Origin: Erythrobacter sp. EC-HK427
GTDB lineage: Bacteria > Pseudomonadota > Alphaproteobacteria > Sphingomonadales > Sphingomonadaceae
Reading direction: 5' to 3'
Length of the DNA stretch: 64,000 bases
Assembly (NCBI RefSeq): GCF_902498745.1
Contig: NZ_LR701479.1
Span: 66,292-130,291, forward strand
This document shows, piece after piece, positions 40,865 through 50,378 of the stretch. The translations under genes and the position numbers were made by a program. Numbering within the stretch: the first letter of the stretch is position 1; each line of letters opens with the position of its first letter. The notes beneath the pieces were generated by a model, which had not been told where the DNA came from, did no database searches, and worked only from the letters and a program-made list of their open reading frames with translations.

Positions 40865-43582
40865 TTACCAGTTGAAGCGCAGCGTTGCGCCGTAGGTGCG
40901 CGGATCGTTCGGGTAACCCGAAACGCTGAGCGGCTGGGCCGGGCTGTCGAACACCGTGCCGAGGTCGCGGTGGTCGAGCAGGTTGCGGCCCCACAGTTGC
41001 AGTGCAACGCCGCTATTGTGCTCATAGGTAAGCGAGGCGGTCAGATTGCTCTGGCGCGCGGTGAACGGCAGGCCGGCATCGATGGCAGGCTGGCCGTTGG
41101 CAATGGTGCCATCGGGTGCGCGCACGGCAAAGGCAGGAAGGCCTTCGACCAGCTGATACTCGGTCGACCAGAGGTAGTTGACGCGGGGGATCAGGCGGCC
41201 ATTGGGCAGCTCGCCTTCATACTGCGCGCCAACGATGACGGTATATTCCGCGATGCCCGAAGGACGGGTGCCCGAAATATCGCCCTGTGCCGACTGGATG
41301 AAGCTGTCAAAGGTCGGATCAAGATAGGTGACCGCAGCGTTGAGCGTCAGGCCGTCCGCCGGGAACCACTGCGTTTCCAGTTCGACACCGAAGGTCGACT
41401 GGCTGCCCGCATTGGCCAGCACGAAGCCCGAGCCGGTGAAGATGTTGGTCTGGAACCCTTCGATTTCCTGATCGAACACGGTCAGGTTGATCGAGGCGAA
41501 GTCGTAATTCGCCTTGATGCCCGCTTCCATCACGGTCGATTCTTCGGGGCCGGCAAAGCGCGAACCATAGGTCTGGTTCGGCTGGGCAAGGCCCGCATTG
41601 ATGATCGCGGTGCGATCCGCCAGCGACGGACGCGCGTCACGCGACAGGTTGATCGAGCTGGCCTTGAAACCGGTGGCGTAGCTCAGGTAAATGTTCACAT
41701 CGGGCGTCACGTCATAGGCGAGACGCGCGGTGTAGCTGAAATTGCTGTCATTGGTCGTGCCGTCCTCCACCGAGTTGGGAACGTTGAGGAAGGGCGGCAG
41801 GAACTGCAAGGCACGCAGCGGGTTCAGCGGGTTTGCCAGCGGGTTGTTGACATTGGCGGCCGCAAACTGCCCTGCCTGCACCTGGATCTGCTGGAAGGCG
41901 GCGAAGTTGGCCGCGCTCGAGCCGGCGAAGGCAGCGACTTCGGCAGCCGTCGCGCCGCGACCCAGGCCAAGCACGGTGCCCACGGCCTGCGACACGAAGC
42001 CCTGGCCCAGCACCTGCCCACGGAACGGAGCGAGCTGCGGCGCATTGAAGTTGATCGACGAGAACACGTCGGTCGACACCGCGTTCTGGGTGAATTCCTT
42101 GCTGTCATCGGTGTAGTTGCCGCCCAGCGTCAGCACCAGACCATCGACGATTTCAAAGTCGACCTGGCCGAACAGCGAGTAGGCTTCCGAATCCAGCGTG
42201 TAGTTTTCGGTGAAACCCTGGCCTTGGTTGAAGAAGGTGCCGACAAAGTTCTGGCCGAAGGATGCGCTGAATACCTGCTCCAGCGGAACCGCGGTCGGGA
42301 ACAGCGGCGACGGGGTCAGCACGAAAGCACCGCTCGACAGATTGCCGACGAGCAGGTTCGCATAGTTGCGGAAGTCCGCACCATACAGCAGCTGCTGATC
42401 GGAGGTGACGTCTTCATTGATGTAGAACGCACCCAGCAGCACATCGACACGGTCGGCAATCGAACCGGTGATGCGGAATTCCTGCGTGAAAGTGTCGATT
42501 TCCAGATCCTGCGAGTTCGGGAAGATCAGATCGGCGCTGGAGAAGTCCGAATCCTGGAAGGTCAGCGATTCGGTGGTGCGGCTGGCGGTGATCGAAGTCA
42601 GCGTCCAGTCACCGACTTCATAATCGATCTGCGCCGAAACGCCGTGATTGACGATATCGTTGGTGGAATCGAAATTGTTGAAGACGATGTCAGCGAACGG
42701 ATCGTTCGGATCGGTCACCTGGCCGCCGACACCCAGAATGGCAGCGGTTGACGGGCCGCTCTGCGCGTTGACTGCGGCGCAGCAGATTTCGTCGATGCTG
42801 TCATAATCGGCAATCAGGCGCACGCGCAGATTGGTGCCGTTATCGACCAGCAACTGGCCCCGCGCGAACCAGCGGTCGCGGTTGTTGGAGAAGCTGCCAG
42901 TGTTCCGGTCTTCGAAGAAGCCCTGACGGCTATTGATGCCGCCAGCGATGCTGACTGCAACCATGTCCGACAGCGGGCCGGTGGCGTAGGCGCGCGCAAC
43001 AACCTGATCGTAATTGCCATAGGTGAATTCGGCATTGCCGCCGAAATCGAACTGCGGTTCCTCGGTGACGACCGAGATAACACCCGCCGATGCGTTCTTG
43101 CCGAACAGCGTCGACTGCGGGCCGCGCAGCACTTCGACGCGCTGCACAGCGGGAAGATCGCTGATCGAGGAGGCGGTGCGGCTGCGGAACACGCCGTCGA
43201 TGAACACACCGACCGAGGGTTCGATGCCGACATTGTTCGCGCCATTGCCGAAACCGCGGATGAAGAAGCCGGTATTGGCCGAGGACTGGCGCTGGCCGAC
43301 CGAGAGCGAGGGGACAACAGTCTGCAGATCGCGGATGTCGCGGATCACGTCACGCTCAAGCGTTTCGGCACTTGTCACCGAAACGGCGACGGGGATTTCC
43401 TGCAGCGTCTGTTCGCGCTTGGTCGCCGTCACAACGATGGTGTTGCCGGTGGGTGCGGCCTCTTCTTCGCCGGGATCGGTATCCTGCGCGTAAGCGGCGC
43501 CCGGAACAATCAGTGCAGCAGCGGCAACGCCGCAAAGGAAATTGCGCGAAAAACCGGCCTCACCGGCACGAAACTTGGTCAT
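40865..43582 (-). CDS. TonB-dependent receptor
   Basis: About 905 residues from MTKFRAGEAGFSRNF (GGAGAAA 6 bases upstream; an ATG four codons earlier is possible). Signal peptide with VPGAAYA/QDT cleavage, a TonB-box-like NTIVVTATKREQTLQEIP, plug domain (GFFIRGFGNGANNVG, RVEVLRGPQSTLFGKNASAG) and a barrel ending in TLRFNW. This is the common CirA-like receptor type of sphingomonads, used for siderophores, vitamins or glycans. It stands alone, so the ligand is unknown. Confidence 0.95.
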   Translation of the reverse strand: MTKFRAGEAGFSRNFLCGVAAAALIVPGAAYAQDTDPGEEEAAPTGNTIVVTATKREQTLQEIPVAVSVTSAETLERDVIRDIRDLQTVVPSLSVGQRQSSANTGFFIRGFGNGANNVGIEPSVGVFIDGVFRSRTASSISDLPAVQRVEVLRGPQSTLFGKNASAGVISVVTEEPQFDFGGNAEFTYGNYDQVVARAYATGPLSDMVAVSIAGGINSRQGFFEDRNTGSFSNNRDRWFARGQLLVDNGTNLRVRLIADYDSIDEICCAAVNAQSGPSTAAILGVGGQVTDPNDPFADIVFNNFDSTNDIVNHGVSAQIDYEVGDWTLTSITASRTTESLTFQDSDFSSADLIFPNSQDLEIDTFTQEFRITGSIADRVDVLLGAFYINEDVTSDQQLLYGADFRNYANLLVGNLSSGAFVLTPSPLFPTAVPLEQVFSASFGQNFVGTFFNQGQGFTENYTLDSEAYSLFGQVDFEIVDGLVLTLGGNYTDDSKEFTQNAVSTDVFSSINFNAPQLAPFRGQVLGQGFVSQAVGTVLGLGRGATAAEVAAFAGSSAANFAAFQQIQVQAGQFAAANVNNPLANPLNPLRALQFLPPFLNVPNSVEDGTTNDSNFSYTARLAYDVTPDVNIYLSYATGFKASSINLSRDARPSLADRTAIINAGLAQPNQTYGSRFAGPEESTVMEAGIKANYDFASINLTVFDQEIEGFQTNIFTGSGFVLANAGSQSTFGVELETQWFPADGLTLNAAVTYLDPTFDSFIQSAQGDISGTRPSGIAEYTVIVGAQYEGELPNGRLIPRVNYLWSTEYQLVEGLPAFAVRAPDGTIANGQPAIDAGLPFTARQSNLTASLTYEHNSGVALQLWGRNLLDHRDLGTVFDSPAQPLSVSGYPNDPRTYGATLRFNW

Positions 43583-43926
43583 TGATTTCTCCATCTCTCC
43601 CGCGGGACATGGAAACCGTTGCCGTGTCGCAACGTTTCTCCCATCCCCCTCAGCGACCTAAGGGTCAGGCCATCTCTATTACGCAGCCTGTAACCGGCGC
43701 ACAATTGACAGATTCGCAGGCCTTTCACAATGTTCAACGTACTGTAACATTAGCGCAACAGAGAAAGGTCTGACGTATAGGGAAGGTTCTTGCGGCGAAA
43801 TCGTGGTACACCGCGCATCTTGCGGCTTGCGGCGTTAGCGTCTAGGGGCGCTCCCGTTCGCAGGTGCAACATATCGCGCCTCGCTGTTTTGACGCCTGCC
43901 AAGGCCCCTGTTCAGGAATTTGCACA
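43583..43926. other. 344-base divergent intergenic region between the receptor and typA
   Basis: No coding frame that I would support. It must hold promoters for both flanking genes. TTGACA occurs at 43705-43710 on the plus strand, but the hexamer 17 bases on is a poor -10, so I do not call a promoter. No clear operator, riboswitch or repeat is seen. Confidence 0.6.
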
Positions 43927-45765
43927 ATGTCCGCGCCCCTTCGTAACGTGGCGATCATCGCCCACGTTGACCACGGCAAAACCACGCTGGTCGATCAGCT
44001 CTTCCGCCAGTCCGGCACGTTCCGTGATAACCAGCGTGTGGAAGAGCGTGCGATGGACTCCAACGAACTGGAGCAGGAACGCGGGATCACTATTCTCGCC
44101 AAGCCCACCAGCGTTGAATGGGCCCCTCCGGGCGGCACACATACCTACCGTATCAATATCGTCGATACGCCGGGCCACGCCGATTTCGGCGCCGAGGTTG
44201 AGCGTATCCTGAGCATGGTTGACGGCGTCATCCTGCTGGTGGACGCTGCCGAAGGGCCGATGCCGCAGACCAAATTCGTCACCGGCAAGGCGCTGGGCCT
44301 CGGCCTCAAGCCGATTGTCGTCGTCAACAAGATCGATCGCCACGATGCCCGCGCCACCGAAGTGCTGGACGAAGTGTTCGATCTGTTCGTCAATCTCGAT
44401 GCGAATGACGAACAGCTCGATTTCCCCGTGCTCTACGCCTCGGGCCGCAGCGGCTATGCCAGCGACAATCCCGAAGCACGCGACGGCGATCTGCTGCCGC
44501 TGTTCAACATGATCGTCAGCCACGTGCCCGCGCCCGATCTGGACGAGGAAGGCGATTTCGCCATGCTCGCCACCCTGCTGGACCGTGACGCCTTCCTTGG
44601 CCGTATCCTGACCGGCCGGATCGAAAGCGGGCGGCTGGAAGTCGGGATGCCGATCAAGGCGCTGGACGTGTTCGGCAAGCAGGTCGAAGTCGGCCGCGCG
44701 ACCAAGGTTTTCGCCTATAACGGGCTCGATCGTGAGCCAGTGCTGCACGCCAAGGCGGGCGATATCGTCGCCATCGCCGGTCTCACCGATGCAACCGTGT
44801 CCAACACGCTGTGCCACCCGAATGTCACCGCGCCGATCCACGCGCAGCCGATTGATCCGCCCACGCTCAGCATGACCTTCTCGGTCAATGACAGCCCCTA
44901 TGCCGGCCGCGAAGGCGACAAGGTGCAGAGCCGCGTGATCCGCGACCGGCTGGAGCGCGAGGCCGAGGGCAATGTTGCCATCCGCATCACCGAAAGCGCC
45001 GGCAAGGACGCCTTCGAAGTCGCAGGCCGCGGCGAATTGCAGCTGGGCGTGCTCATCGAAACCATGCGCCGCGAAGGGTTCGAGCTGTCGATCAGCCGTC
45101 CGCGCGTGCTCTACCGCGAAGAAAATGGCGAGCGGCTGGAGCCGTATGAAACCGTCGTCGTCGATGTCGATGACGAATTCAGCGGCACCGTTGTCGAGAA
45201 GATGGCGCAGCGCAAGGCCGAGATGACCGAAATGCGCCCCAGCGGCGGCGGCAAGACGCGCCTGACCTTCATCGCCCCCTCGCGCGGCCTGATCGGCTAT
45301 CACGGCGAATTCCTCTCCGACACGCGCGGCACCGGCATCATGAACCGTCTGTTCGACAGCTACGGCCCGCACAAGGGCAAGATCGCCGGACGCCAGAACG
45401 GCGTGCTCATCTCGATGGAACAGGGCGAAGCGCAGGCCTATGCGCTGAACACCATCGAGGAGCGCGGCGTGCTGTTCGTCAGCCCCGGCGAGAAGCTGTA
45501 TCAGGGCATGATTATCGGCGAGAACGCGAAGCCCGAGGATCTTGAGGTGAACCCGCTCAAGAGCAAGCAGCTCACCAACTTCCGCGCCAGCGGCAAGGAC
45601 GAAGGCATCCGCCTCACCCCGCCGCGCAAGATGACGCTGGAACAGGCGATTGCCTATATCGGCGATGACGAGATCGTGGAGGTAACCCCGCAATCGATCC
45701 GCCTGCGCAAACTCCACCTCGACCCGCACGAGCGCAAACGGGCAAAGCGCGCCGCGGGGGATTGA
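43927..45765 (+). CDS. typA: Translational GTPase TypA/BipA
   Basis: 612 residues from [20 protein letters not shown] (G1 [16 protein letters not shown] switch [11 protein letters not shown]3; NKID G4). Domain order GTPase, beta barrel, EF-G-like domains III and V, and the BipA C-terminal domain with [19 protein letters not shown]. It helps 50S assembly and growth under stress such as cold. The start is taken at the conserved MSAPLRN, not at upstream in-frame codons. Confidence 0.97.
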   Translation: MSAPLRNVAIIAHVDHGKTTLVDQLFRQSGTFRDNQRVEERAMDSNELEQERGITILAKPTSVEWAPPGGTHTYRINIVDTPGHADFGAEVERILSMVDGVILLVDAAEGPMPQTKFVTGKALGLGLKPIVVVNKIDRHDARATEVLDEVFDLFVNLDANDEQLDFPVLYASGRSGYASDNPEARDGDLLPLFNMIVSHVPAPDLDEEGDFAMLATLLDRDAFLGRILTGRIESGRLEVGMPIKALDVFGKQVEVGRATKVFAYNGLDREPVLHAKAGDIVAIAGLTDATVSNTLCHPNVTAPIHAQPIDPPTLSMTFSVNDSPYAGREGDKVQSRVIRDRLEREAEGNVAIRITESAGKDAFEVAGRGELQLGVLIETMRREGFELSISRPRVLYREENGERLEPYETVVVDVDDEFSGTVVEKMAQRKAEMTEMRPSGGGKTRLTFIAPSRGLIGYHGEFLSDTRGTGIMNRLFDSYGPHKGKIAGRQNGVLISMEQGEAQAYALNTIEERGVLFVSPGEKLYQGMIIGENAKPEDLEVNPLKSKQLTNFRASGKDEGIRLTPPRKMTLEQAIAYIGDDEIVEVTPQSIRLRKLHLDPHERKRAKRAAGD

Positions 45766-45779
45766 GTTTCAGGGAAGCG

Positions 45780-46607
45780 CTAATCCCACCAGAAGAACCA
45801 CCAGTCGTCTGCCATTAGGCCAGCAGCCAGTGCGCTGAGGTTTTGCACACCCTGATCCACGATGTCGGCGCAGTAGGCGTATTGCTCGCGTGCAAGGCCC
45901 AGCGCCTCATCCCGGGTCTGCGGGCGTGTCGCAGCGCGGACATTTACCATATCGCTGCTTATGCCAACCAACTCGGCGCCATAGCGCTCGTGCCAGGAAC
46001 GCAGCATGGCGACATGATGCTCCGGGGGCGGGCATTCGTTCCATCCTCCATACCGAAGATAAGCAGGCGCTTCCCAGCCCTGCGAAGTCGGCAAGAGGGC
46101 GATGTGGACGCGCTCGTGAGGCTGGCCTGACAGCAAGTCCAGATGGACGGTCAATCCGGGCGATTGCGGCGCGGAGGCAGGCCAATCCCCCAACTCGGGG
46201 ACCCATTCTTCCGCGAATTCTTCGCCAAGCAATGCTGCATAAAGTTCAGACTGCTGGCGGCGATAGTCATGAATGGACGATGGGCCGGACAGTACGCTGG
46301 CAGCTTCGAGCGTCACTGCGGGATCAAAAGGGCCATCCAAGGCCAGACCCTCCGCAAGCCTCGCGAGGGCGTCATCGTCACCCACAATGACGGGATAGCC
46401 ATCATCGCCAGCGCGAAGCACTTCCCATTGTGCAAGTGCCGCCTCGCCCCGAACGGTCACAAGCGGATAAGGAAAATCGACCATTATGGAGTTCCCGGAT
46501 TTGACCACTGAAAATGCTGGCGGTGCGACTCGAACGGCCACAGGAGGCAGAAGCGCCGCTCCGGAATATCCGGCCAGCGTTGCAAGGGCATCTCGTCGCG
46601 TAATCAT
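45780..46607 (-). CDS. DUF4253 family protein with export signal
   Basis: About 275 residues from MITRRDALATLAGYSGAALL (twin-arginine-like start; an ATG 15 codons upstream is possible). The C-terminal half carries the DUF4253 pattern: CPPPEHHVAMLRSWHERYGAELVG, then RPQTRDEALGLAREQYAYC and a tryptophan-rich ending WWFFWWD. DUF4253 proteins have no known activity and occur near immunity-type genes in some bacteria; nothing here suggests a toxin partner. Confidence 0.82.
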   Translation of the reverse strand: MITRRDALATLAGYSGAALLPPVAVRVAPPAFSVVKSGNSIMVDFPYPLVTVRGEAALAQWEVLRAGDDGYPVIVGDDDALARLAEGLALDGPFDPAVTLEAASVLSGPSSIHDYRRQQSELYAALLGEEFAEEWVPELGDWPASAPQSPGLTVHLDLLSGQPHERVHIALLPTSQGWEAPAYLRYGGWNECPPPEHHVAMLRSWHERYGAELVGISSDMVNVRAATRPQTRDEALGLAREQYAYCADIVDQGVQNLSALAAGLMADDWWFFWWD

Positions 46608-46660
46608 CCTCGCATTATTCACCACAGCTCTGCGAAAACGCAAGTCTTCCAAGCCATATC

Positions 46661-46694
46661 AAAAGGCCCGGCCGTCTTGCGGCGGCCGGGCCTT
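46661..46694 (-). terminator. Terminator of the ccdA operon
   Basis: AAGGCCCGGCCG (46663-46674) pairs with CGGCCGGGCCTT (46683-46694), a perfect 12-bp stem with an 8-base loop. On the minus strand it is followed by TTTTGA, downstream of ccdA. Confidence 0.82.
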
Positions 46695-46781
46695 GCCTTC
46701 GGGGCGACCCGAAGGCTCCGTGTTCCTGAGCGACTGTGGGGGGAAGCGAAGCTCAGGAACGGGGGTTCAACTTGTGCGCCC

Positions 46782-47501
46782 TCAAAAGCGTGTGGTGAAC
46801 TCCACCAGCCCCTGTGGCAGCAGGTCGAGCGCCTTGGCCTCGATCATCCGGTCAAATCCTGTCACCACCAGCAGTCCCGCCAGCAGCACCGCGCCGCCGA
46901 GCAGCGGCTTGGCGTAGCGGGCAATGCTCTGCATCGCCTTGCTGCGCTGGCCTAGCGCCTTCCTTGAGCCATAGGCGAAGACGAGGATCGAGGTCGCCAC
47001 GCCCAGCCCGAAGACGAGGAAGATGCCGAAGGCCGACAGCAGGTTCTCGCCCTGCGCTGCCGCGGCAATCGCGATGCCCAGCGTCGGCCCGACGCACGGT
47101 GCCCAGACAAGGCCGAGCAGCCCGCCGACCACGAACTGGCCGATAGCGCCCTCCCCGCTCGTGCGGCCCAGCATCCGCTGGCCGGCACCCGTCAACGGAG
47201 CCGCCGCTGCGCTCAGGGCCATTTGTGCGCGCGGCACCAGCAGCACCGCGCCCGCCACCATCAGCAATCCGCCCGCGGTGTAGCGCAGCAGCTGCTCGTC
47301 CAGCCCGACCTGGAAGCCGAAGGCGATCACCAGCAGGCCGAAGGTGGAGAAGCTCAGCACCAGCCCGCCCGCCAGCGCCGCCGGGCCCCAGCGGCTCTTG
47401 CCCATGGCGGTGGCGATGATGATCGGCACCAGCGGCAAAACGCAGGGGTTGAGGATCGTCACCAGACCGGCGACGAAAGCGAGGGCGAGGCTGCCGAGCA
47501 T
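46782..47501 (-). CDS. ccdA: CcdA-type thiol:disulfide transmembrane protein
   Basis: 239 residues, six membrane helices. The two redox cysteines are in TILNPCVLPLVPI (C19 region) and LVWAPCVGPTLGI. CcdA passes electrons from cytoplasmic thioredoxin to the periplasm for cytochrome c maturation and similar tasks. The periplasmic thioredoxin gene lies 25 bases upstream in the same direction, a natural redox partner. Confidence 0.92.
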   Translation of the reverse strand: MLGSLALAFVAGLVTILNPCVLPLVPIIIATAMGKSRWGPAALAGGLVLSFSTFGLLVIAFGFQVGLDEQLLRYTAGGLLMVAGAVLLVPRAQMALSAAAAPLTGAGQRMLGRTSGEGAIGQFVVGGLLGLVWAPCVGPTLGIAIAAAAQGENLLSAFGIFLVFGLGVATSILVFAYGSRKALGQRSKAMQSIARYAKPLLGGAVLLAGLLVVTGFDRMIEAKALDLLPQGLVEFTTRF

Positions 47502-47526
47502 GGGTTGGGGCTCCCGTCAGCGCCGA

Positions 47527-47922
47527 CTAGATCGCGCCCAGCACAAAGCTGCGCAGCCGGTCACGGTTGGTTTCCGCTACCGAGCGCCCGGTTTCGTTGC
47601 GCCCCTGGAACACCAGAATGGTCGACTGGCGCGGGATGTTGTGCGCGCGGCGGAAGGCGGCATTGCTGTCGAAATCGACACGGATGAACAGCGCATTGGC
47701 GAGGTCAGGATGGCTGCGCAGTTCGCGCAGGATCGGCTCCTGCGCGCGGCAGGTGGGGCACCATGGCGCGTGGACATCGACGACAATCGTGCGCCCTTCG
47801 CGCTGCGCCGCTTCAAACGTGCTCTGCGAATACTCGACCAGCCGCGCCTGCGCGCTCGCCGCCATAGGCAGCGCGACAAACAACGCCGCAATGGCGAGGA
47901 AAAGGGCTTTGAACTTGGACAT
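47527..47922 (-). CDS. Periplasmic thioredoxin-like protein
   Basis: 131 residues with a signal peptide (FKALFLAIAALFVALPMAASA) and a thioredoxin fold: VDVHAPWCPTCRAQEPILREL (WCPTC active site at about 53-57) and IPRQSTILVFQG with the cis-proline neighbourhood. It probably receives electrons from CcdA. The gene is divergent from bchE, and an FNR box lies midway between their starts. Confidence 0.92.
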   Translation of the reverse strand: MSKFKALFLAIAALFVALPMAASAQARLVEYSQSTFEAAQREGRTIVVDVHAPWCPTCRAQEPILRELRSHPDLANALFIRVDFDSNAAFRRAHNIPRQSTILVFQGRNETGRSVAETNRDRLRSFVLGAI

Positions 47923-47999
47923 TTCCGGCTCTCCTGCATGGGTAAGACACAGGAGGGTTCGCCGGGAGTTGGCGGGGGGTTACATCGCCAACACGCGAT

Positions 48000-48013
48000 T
48001 TGATCCCGATCAA
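48000..48013. promoter_or_regulatory. FNR/FixK-type box between the thioredoxin gene and bchE
   Basis: TTGATCCCGATCAA is a perfect FNR consensus (TTGAT-N4-ATCAA). It lies about 77 bases from both start codons (thioredoxin 47922, bchE 48090). An FnrL-type regulator would activate bchE at low oxygen, which suits the oxygen-independent BchE cyclase, and might also act on the ccdA/thioredoxin side. Confidence 0.88.
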
Positions 48014-48089
48014 TGCGCGCGGCGCTCAACAGACGCACCAAGGTTGCACAACGCGGTGGGTCCAGCCGCCGGACAAGAGAGGTGGCCTT

Positions 48090-49721
48090 ATGAAAATCCT
48101 GTTTGTGCACCCCAATTACCGCTCCGGCGGGGCGGAGATCGCCGGAACCTGGCCGCCCGCCTGGGTCGCCTATCTCAGCGGGCCGCTGCGCAAGGCGGGG
48201 TTTGACGACATTACCTTCATCGACGCGATGACGGAAAATGTCTCCGAAGAAGAACTGCAGCGCCGCATCAATGAATTGCAGCCCGATGTGGTGGGCACCA
48301 CGGCGATCACACCCAGCATCTATGCCGCCGAGCGGGTGCTGGAAATCGCCGCCATGGTCGCGCCCGATGTGGTGCGCGTGCTGGGCGGTGTCCACGCGAC
48401 TTTCATGTACCAGCAAGTGCTGACCGAAGCGCCGCATATCGATGTCATCGTACGCGGCGAAGGCGAGGAGATTGCGGTCAATCTGTTCACCGCGATCAAG
48501 GAAGGCCGCTGGCCGCAAGACCGCGAGCGGATCAAGGGCCTCGCCTTCCGCGATGGCGACCAGATCGTCGCCACGGCTGCGGCGGACACGATCAAGGATA
48601 TGGCCTCCATCACGCCCGATTGGGACATTCTGGAGTGGAGCCGCTACATCTACCTGCCGCTCAATACGCGGGTCGCTATTCCCAACCTGGCGCGCGGTTG
48701 CCCGTTCACCTGCTCCTTCTGCTCGCAATGGAAATTCTGGCGCGATTACCGCGTGCGCGATCCGAAGGATGTGGTCGATGAAATCGAGGAGCTGCACCAC
48801 AAGCACGGCGTCGGCTTCTTCATCCTCGCGGACGAGGAACCGAGCATCAACCGCAAGAAATTCATCGAGTTTTGCCAGGAGCTGATCGATCGCGGCCTGC
48901 CCGACAAGGTGAAATGGGGGATCAACACCCGTGTCACCGATATCTACCGCGACCGCGAGCTGCTGCCTTTCTACCGCAAGGCGGGGCTTGTCCATGTCAG
49001 CCTTGGCACCGAAGCTGCGGCGCAGATGAAACTTGACCGTTTCAACAAAGAAACCAAGGTCGAGGAGAACAAGGAAGCGATCCGGTTGCTGCGCGAAGCG
49101 GACATTTTCGTGGAGGCGCAATTCATCGTCGGGCTCGACAATGAAACGCCCGAGACGCTGGAAGAAACCTACCAGATGGCATGGGACTGGCAGCCGGACC
49201 TCGCCAATTGGGCGATGTATACGCCGTGGCCCTTCACTCCGCTGTTCGAGGAGATCAAGGATCAGGTCGAAATCCACGATTTCAGCAAATACAATTTCGT
49301 CACCCCGATCATGAAACCCGCCGCAATGGAGCGCGGGGAACTGCTCGACGGGGTGATGAAGAATTACCGCCGTTTCTACATGAAGAAGGCGCTGTTCCAT
49401 TATCCGTGGCGCGGCACGGGCTTCCGGCGGCGCTATCTTCTCGGCTGCCTCTACGCCTTCCTGCGCGCAGGCTTCAAGCGCTCCTTCTACGATCTAGGCA
49501 AAGCAGGCTATTGGGGGCCGCAAACGAAGAAGCAGCTGGATTGGCACTTCGATGAAAGCCGCGCGGTTGCCGCCGATGCGGCCACCGATTGGCAGAGCAA
49601 TGCCGACAAGGCCGCGCAAGCCAAGGCCCGCCGCGAAGCCGTGCACAAGCAGATGAAAGACCGCGCGGAGACGCGCAAGCGCGACCGGCTCGATGTGGGC
49701 GCCGCTATGGCGGAAGACTGA
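48090..49721 (+). CDS. bchE: Anaerobic Mg-protoporphyrin IX monomethyl ester cyclase BchE
   Basis: 543 residues from [29 protein letters not shown] precedes the ATG. The N-terminal B12-binding-type domain (about 1-165) is followed by a radical SAM domain with C204-x3-C208-x2-C211 ([19 protein letters not shown]). BchE forms the isocyclic ring of bacteriochlorophyll without oxygen, using cobalamin and SAM. It is followed after one base by bchJ. No other photosynthesis gene lies in the window, so this pair is separate from any main photosynthesis cluster. Confidence 0.94.
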   Translation: MKILFVHPNYRSGGAEIAGTWPPAWVAYLSGPLRKAGFDDITFIDAMTENVSEEELQRRINELQPDVVGTTAITPSIYAAERVLEIAAMVAPDVVRVLGGVHATFMYQQVLTEAPHIDVIVRGEGEEIAVNLFTAIKEGRWPQDRERIKGLAFRDGDQIVATAAADTIKDMASITPDWDILEWSRYIYLPLNTRVAIPNLARGCPFTCSFCSQWKFWRDYRVRDPKDVVDEIEELHHKHGVGFFILADEEPSINRKKFIEFCQELIDRGLPDKVKWGINTRVTDIYRDRELLPFYRKAGLVHVSLGTEAAAQMKLDRFNKETKVEENKEAIRLLREADIFVEAQFIVGLDNETPETLEETYQMAWDWQPDLANWAMYTPWPFTPLFEEIKDQVEIHDFSKYNFVTPIMKPAAMERGELLDGVMKNYRRFYMKKALFHYPWRGTGFRRRYLLGCLYAFLRAGFKRSFYDLGKAGYWGPQTKKQLDWHFDESRAVAADAATDWQSNADKAAQAKARREAVHKQMKDRAETRKRDRLDVGAAMAED

Positions 49722-49722
49722 C

Positions 49723-50325
49723 ATGCGCGCGGTGCGCCAGCCGCAGGGCGAAGCGCCCGCTCTGATCGGGCCGAATGCCGTGCTGCAAATGGCCGCAGCG
49801 ATGGAGCGGCAATTGGGCGCGGAAAGCAGCGCTATCATTCTGGCCACCGCCGGGATTTGCGCTCTCCCCAGCGGGCAATCCATGATCCCCGAACGCGATG
49901 CCCTGCAATTGCACCGGGCGCTGTCCGCGCTGTCACCACGCCATGCGCTAACTGTCGCGCGCGAGGCGGGAAGCCGCACTGCCGATTATATCATTGCGCA
50001 CCGCATCCCCCTGCTCGCCCGCAACCTTCTGCGCTTGCTGCCCGCCCGCTTTGCCGGGCCGCTGCTGATGGCCGCGATCCGGCGACATGCATGGACATTT
50101 GTGGGCGCGGGGGCCTTTACCGTTGAGGATGCGTGGTCGTTCAGCATTGACCGAGCTGGCTTGAACGAAGGAGCGGTGCCGCGCACGGCCTATGTTTGGT
50201 ACGGTGCCGTCTTCTCGCGGCTCTATCAGCAACTGGTGCGAGCAGATTGCGTATGTCGAGAATTGCCCGGCGCTGCGCCGGGTTTGTCCCGCCATGTCTA
50301 CCGCATCGCACCCTTTGCCGCCTGA
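49723..50325 (+). CDS. bchJ: BchJ, bacteriochlorophyll biosynthesis (V4R domain) protein
   Basis: 200 residues. The V4R/BchJ region includes GPNAVLQMAAAMERQLGAES, HALTVAREAGSRTADYI and AFTVEDAWSFSIDRAGL, ending with a VWYGAVFSRLYQQLV-type segment and a small cysteine-containing tail. BchJ was first named a 4-vinyl reductase; later work points to a carrier or accessory role for divinyl intermediates. It directly follows bchE and should share its FNR-dependent control. Confidence 0.9.
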   Translation: MRAVRQPQGEAPALIGPNAVLQMAAAMERQLGAESSAIILATAGICALPSGQSMIPERDALQLHRALSALSPRHALTVAREAGSRTADYIIAHRIPLLARNLLRLLPARFAGPLLMAAIRRHAWTFVGAGAFTVEDAWSFSIDRAGLNEGAVPRTAYVWYGAVFSRLYQQLVRADCVCRELPGAAPGLSRHVYRIAPFAA

Positions 50326-50378
50326 TCCGCCACGCCCTCCCCCTTCCCCTCTATGGCGTGCTCGCCTAAGGGGCGCGG

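Noticed and set aside
43700-43735. TTGACA as a sigma-70 promoter for typA
   Set aside because: The -10 region at the right spacing is poor, so I do not call it.
43912-45729. 605-codon open frame antisense to typA
   Set aside because: Long antisense frames are expected in GC-rich genes; typA is certain and the antisense product shows no family features. The same reasoning removes long antisense frames over leuC, recF, the cyclase gene, bchE and the second receptor.
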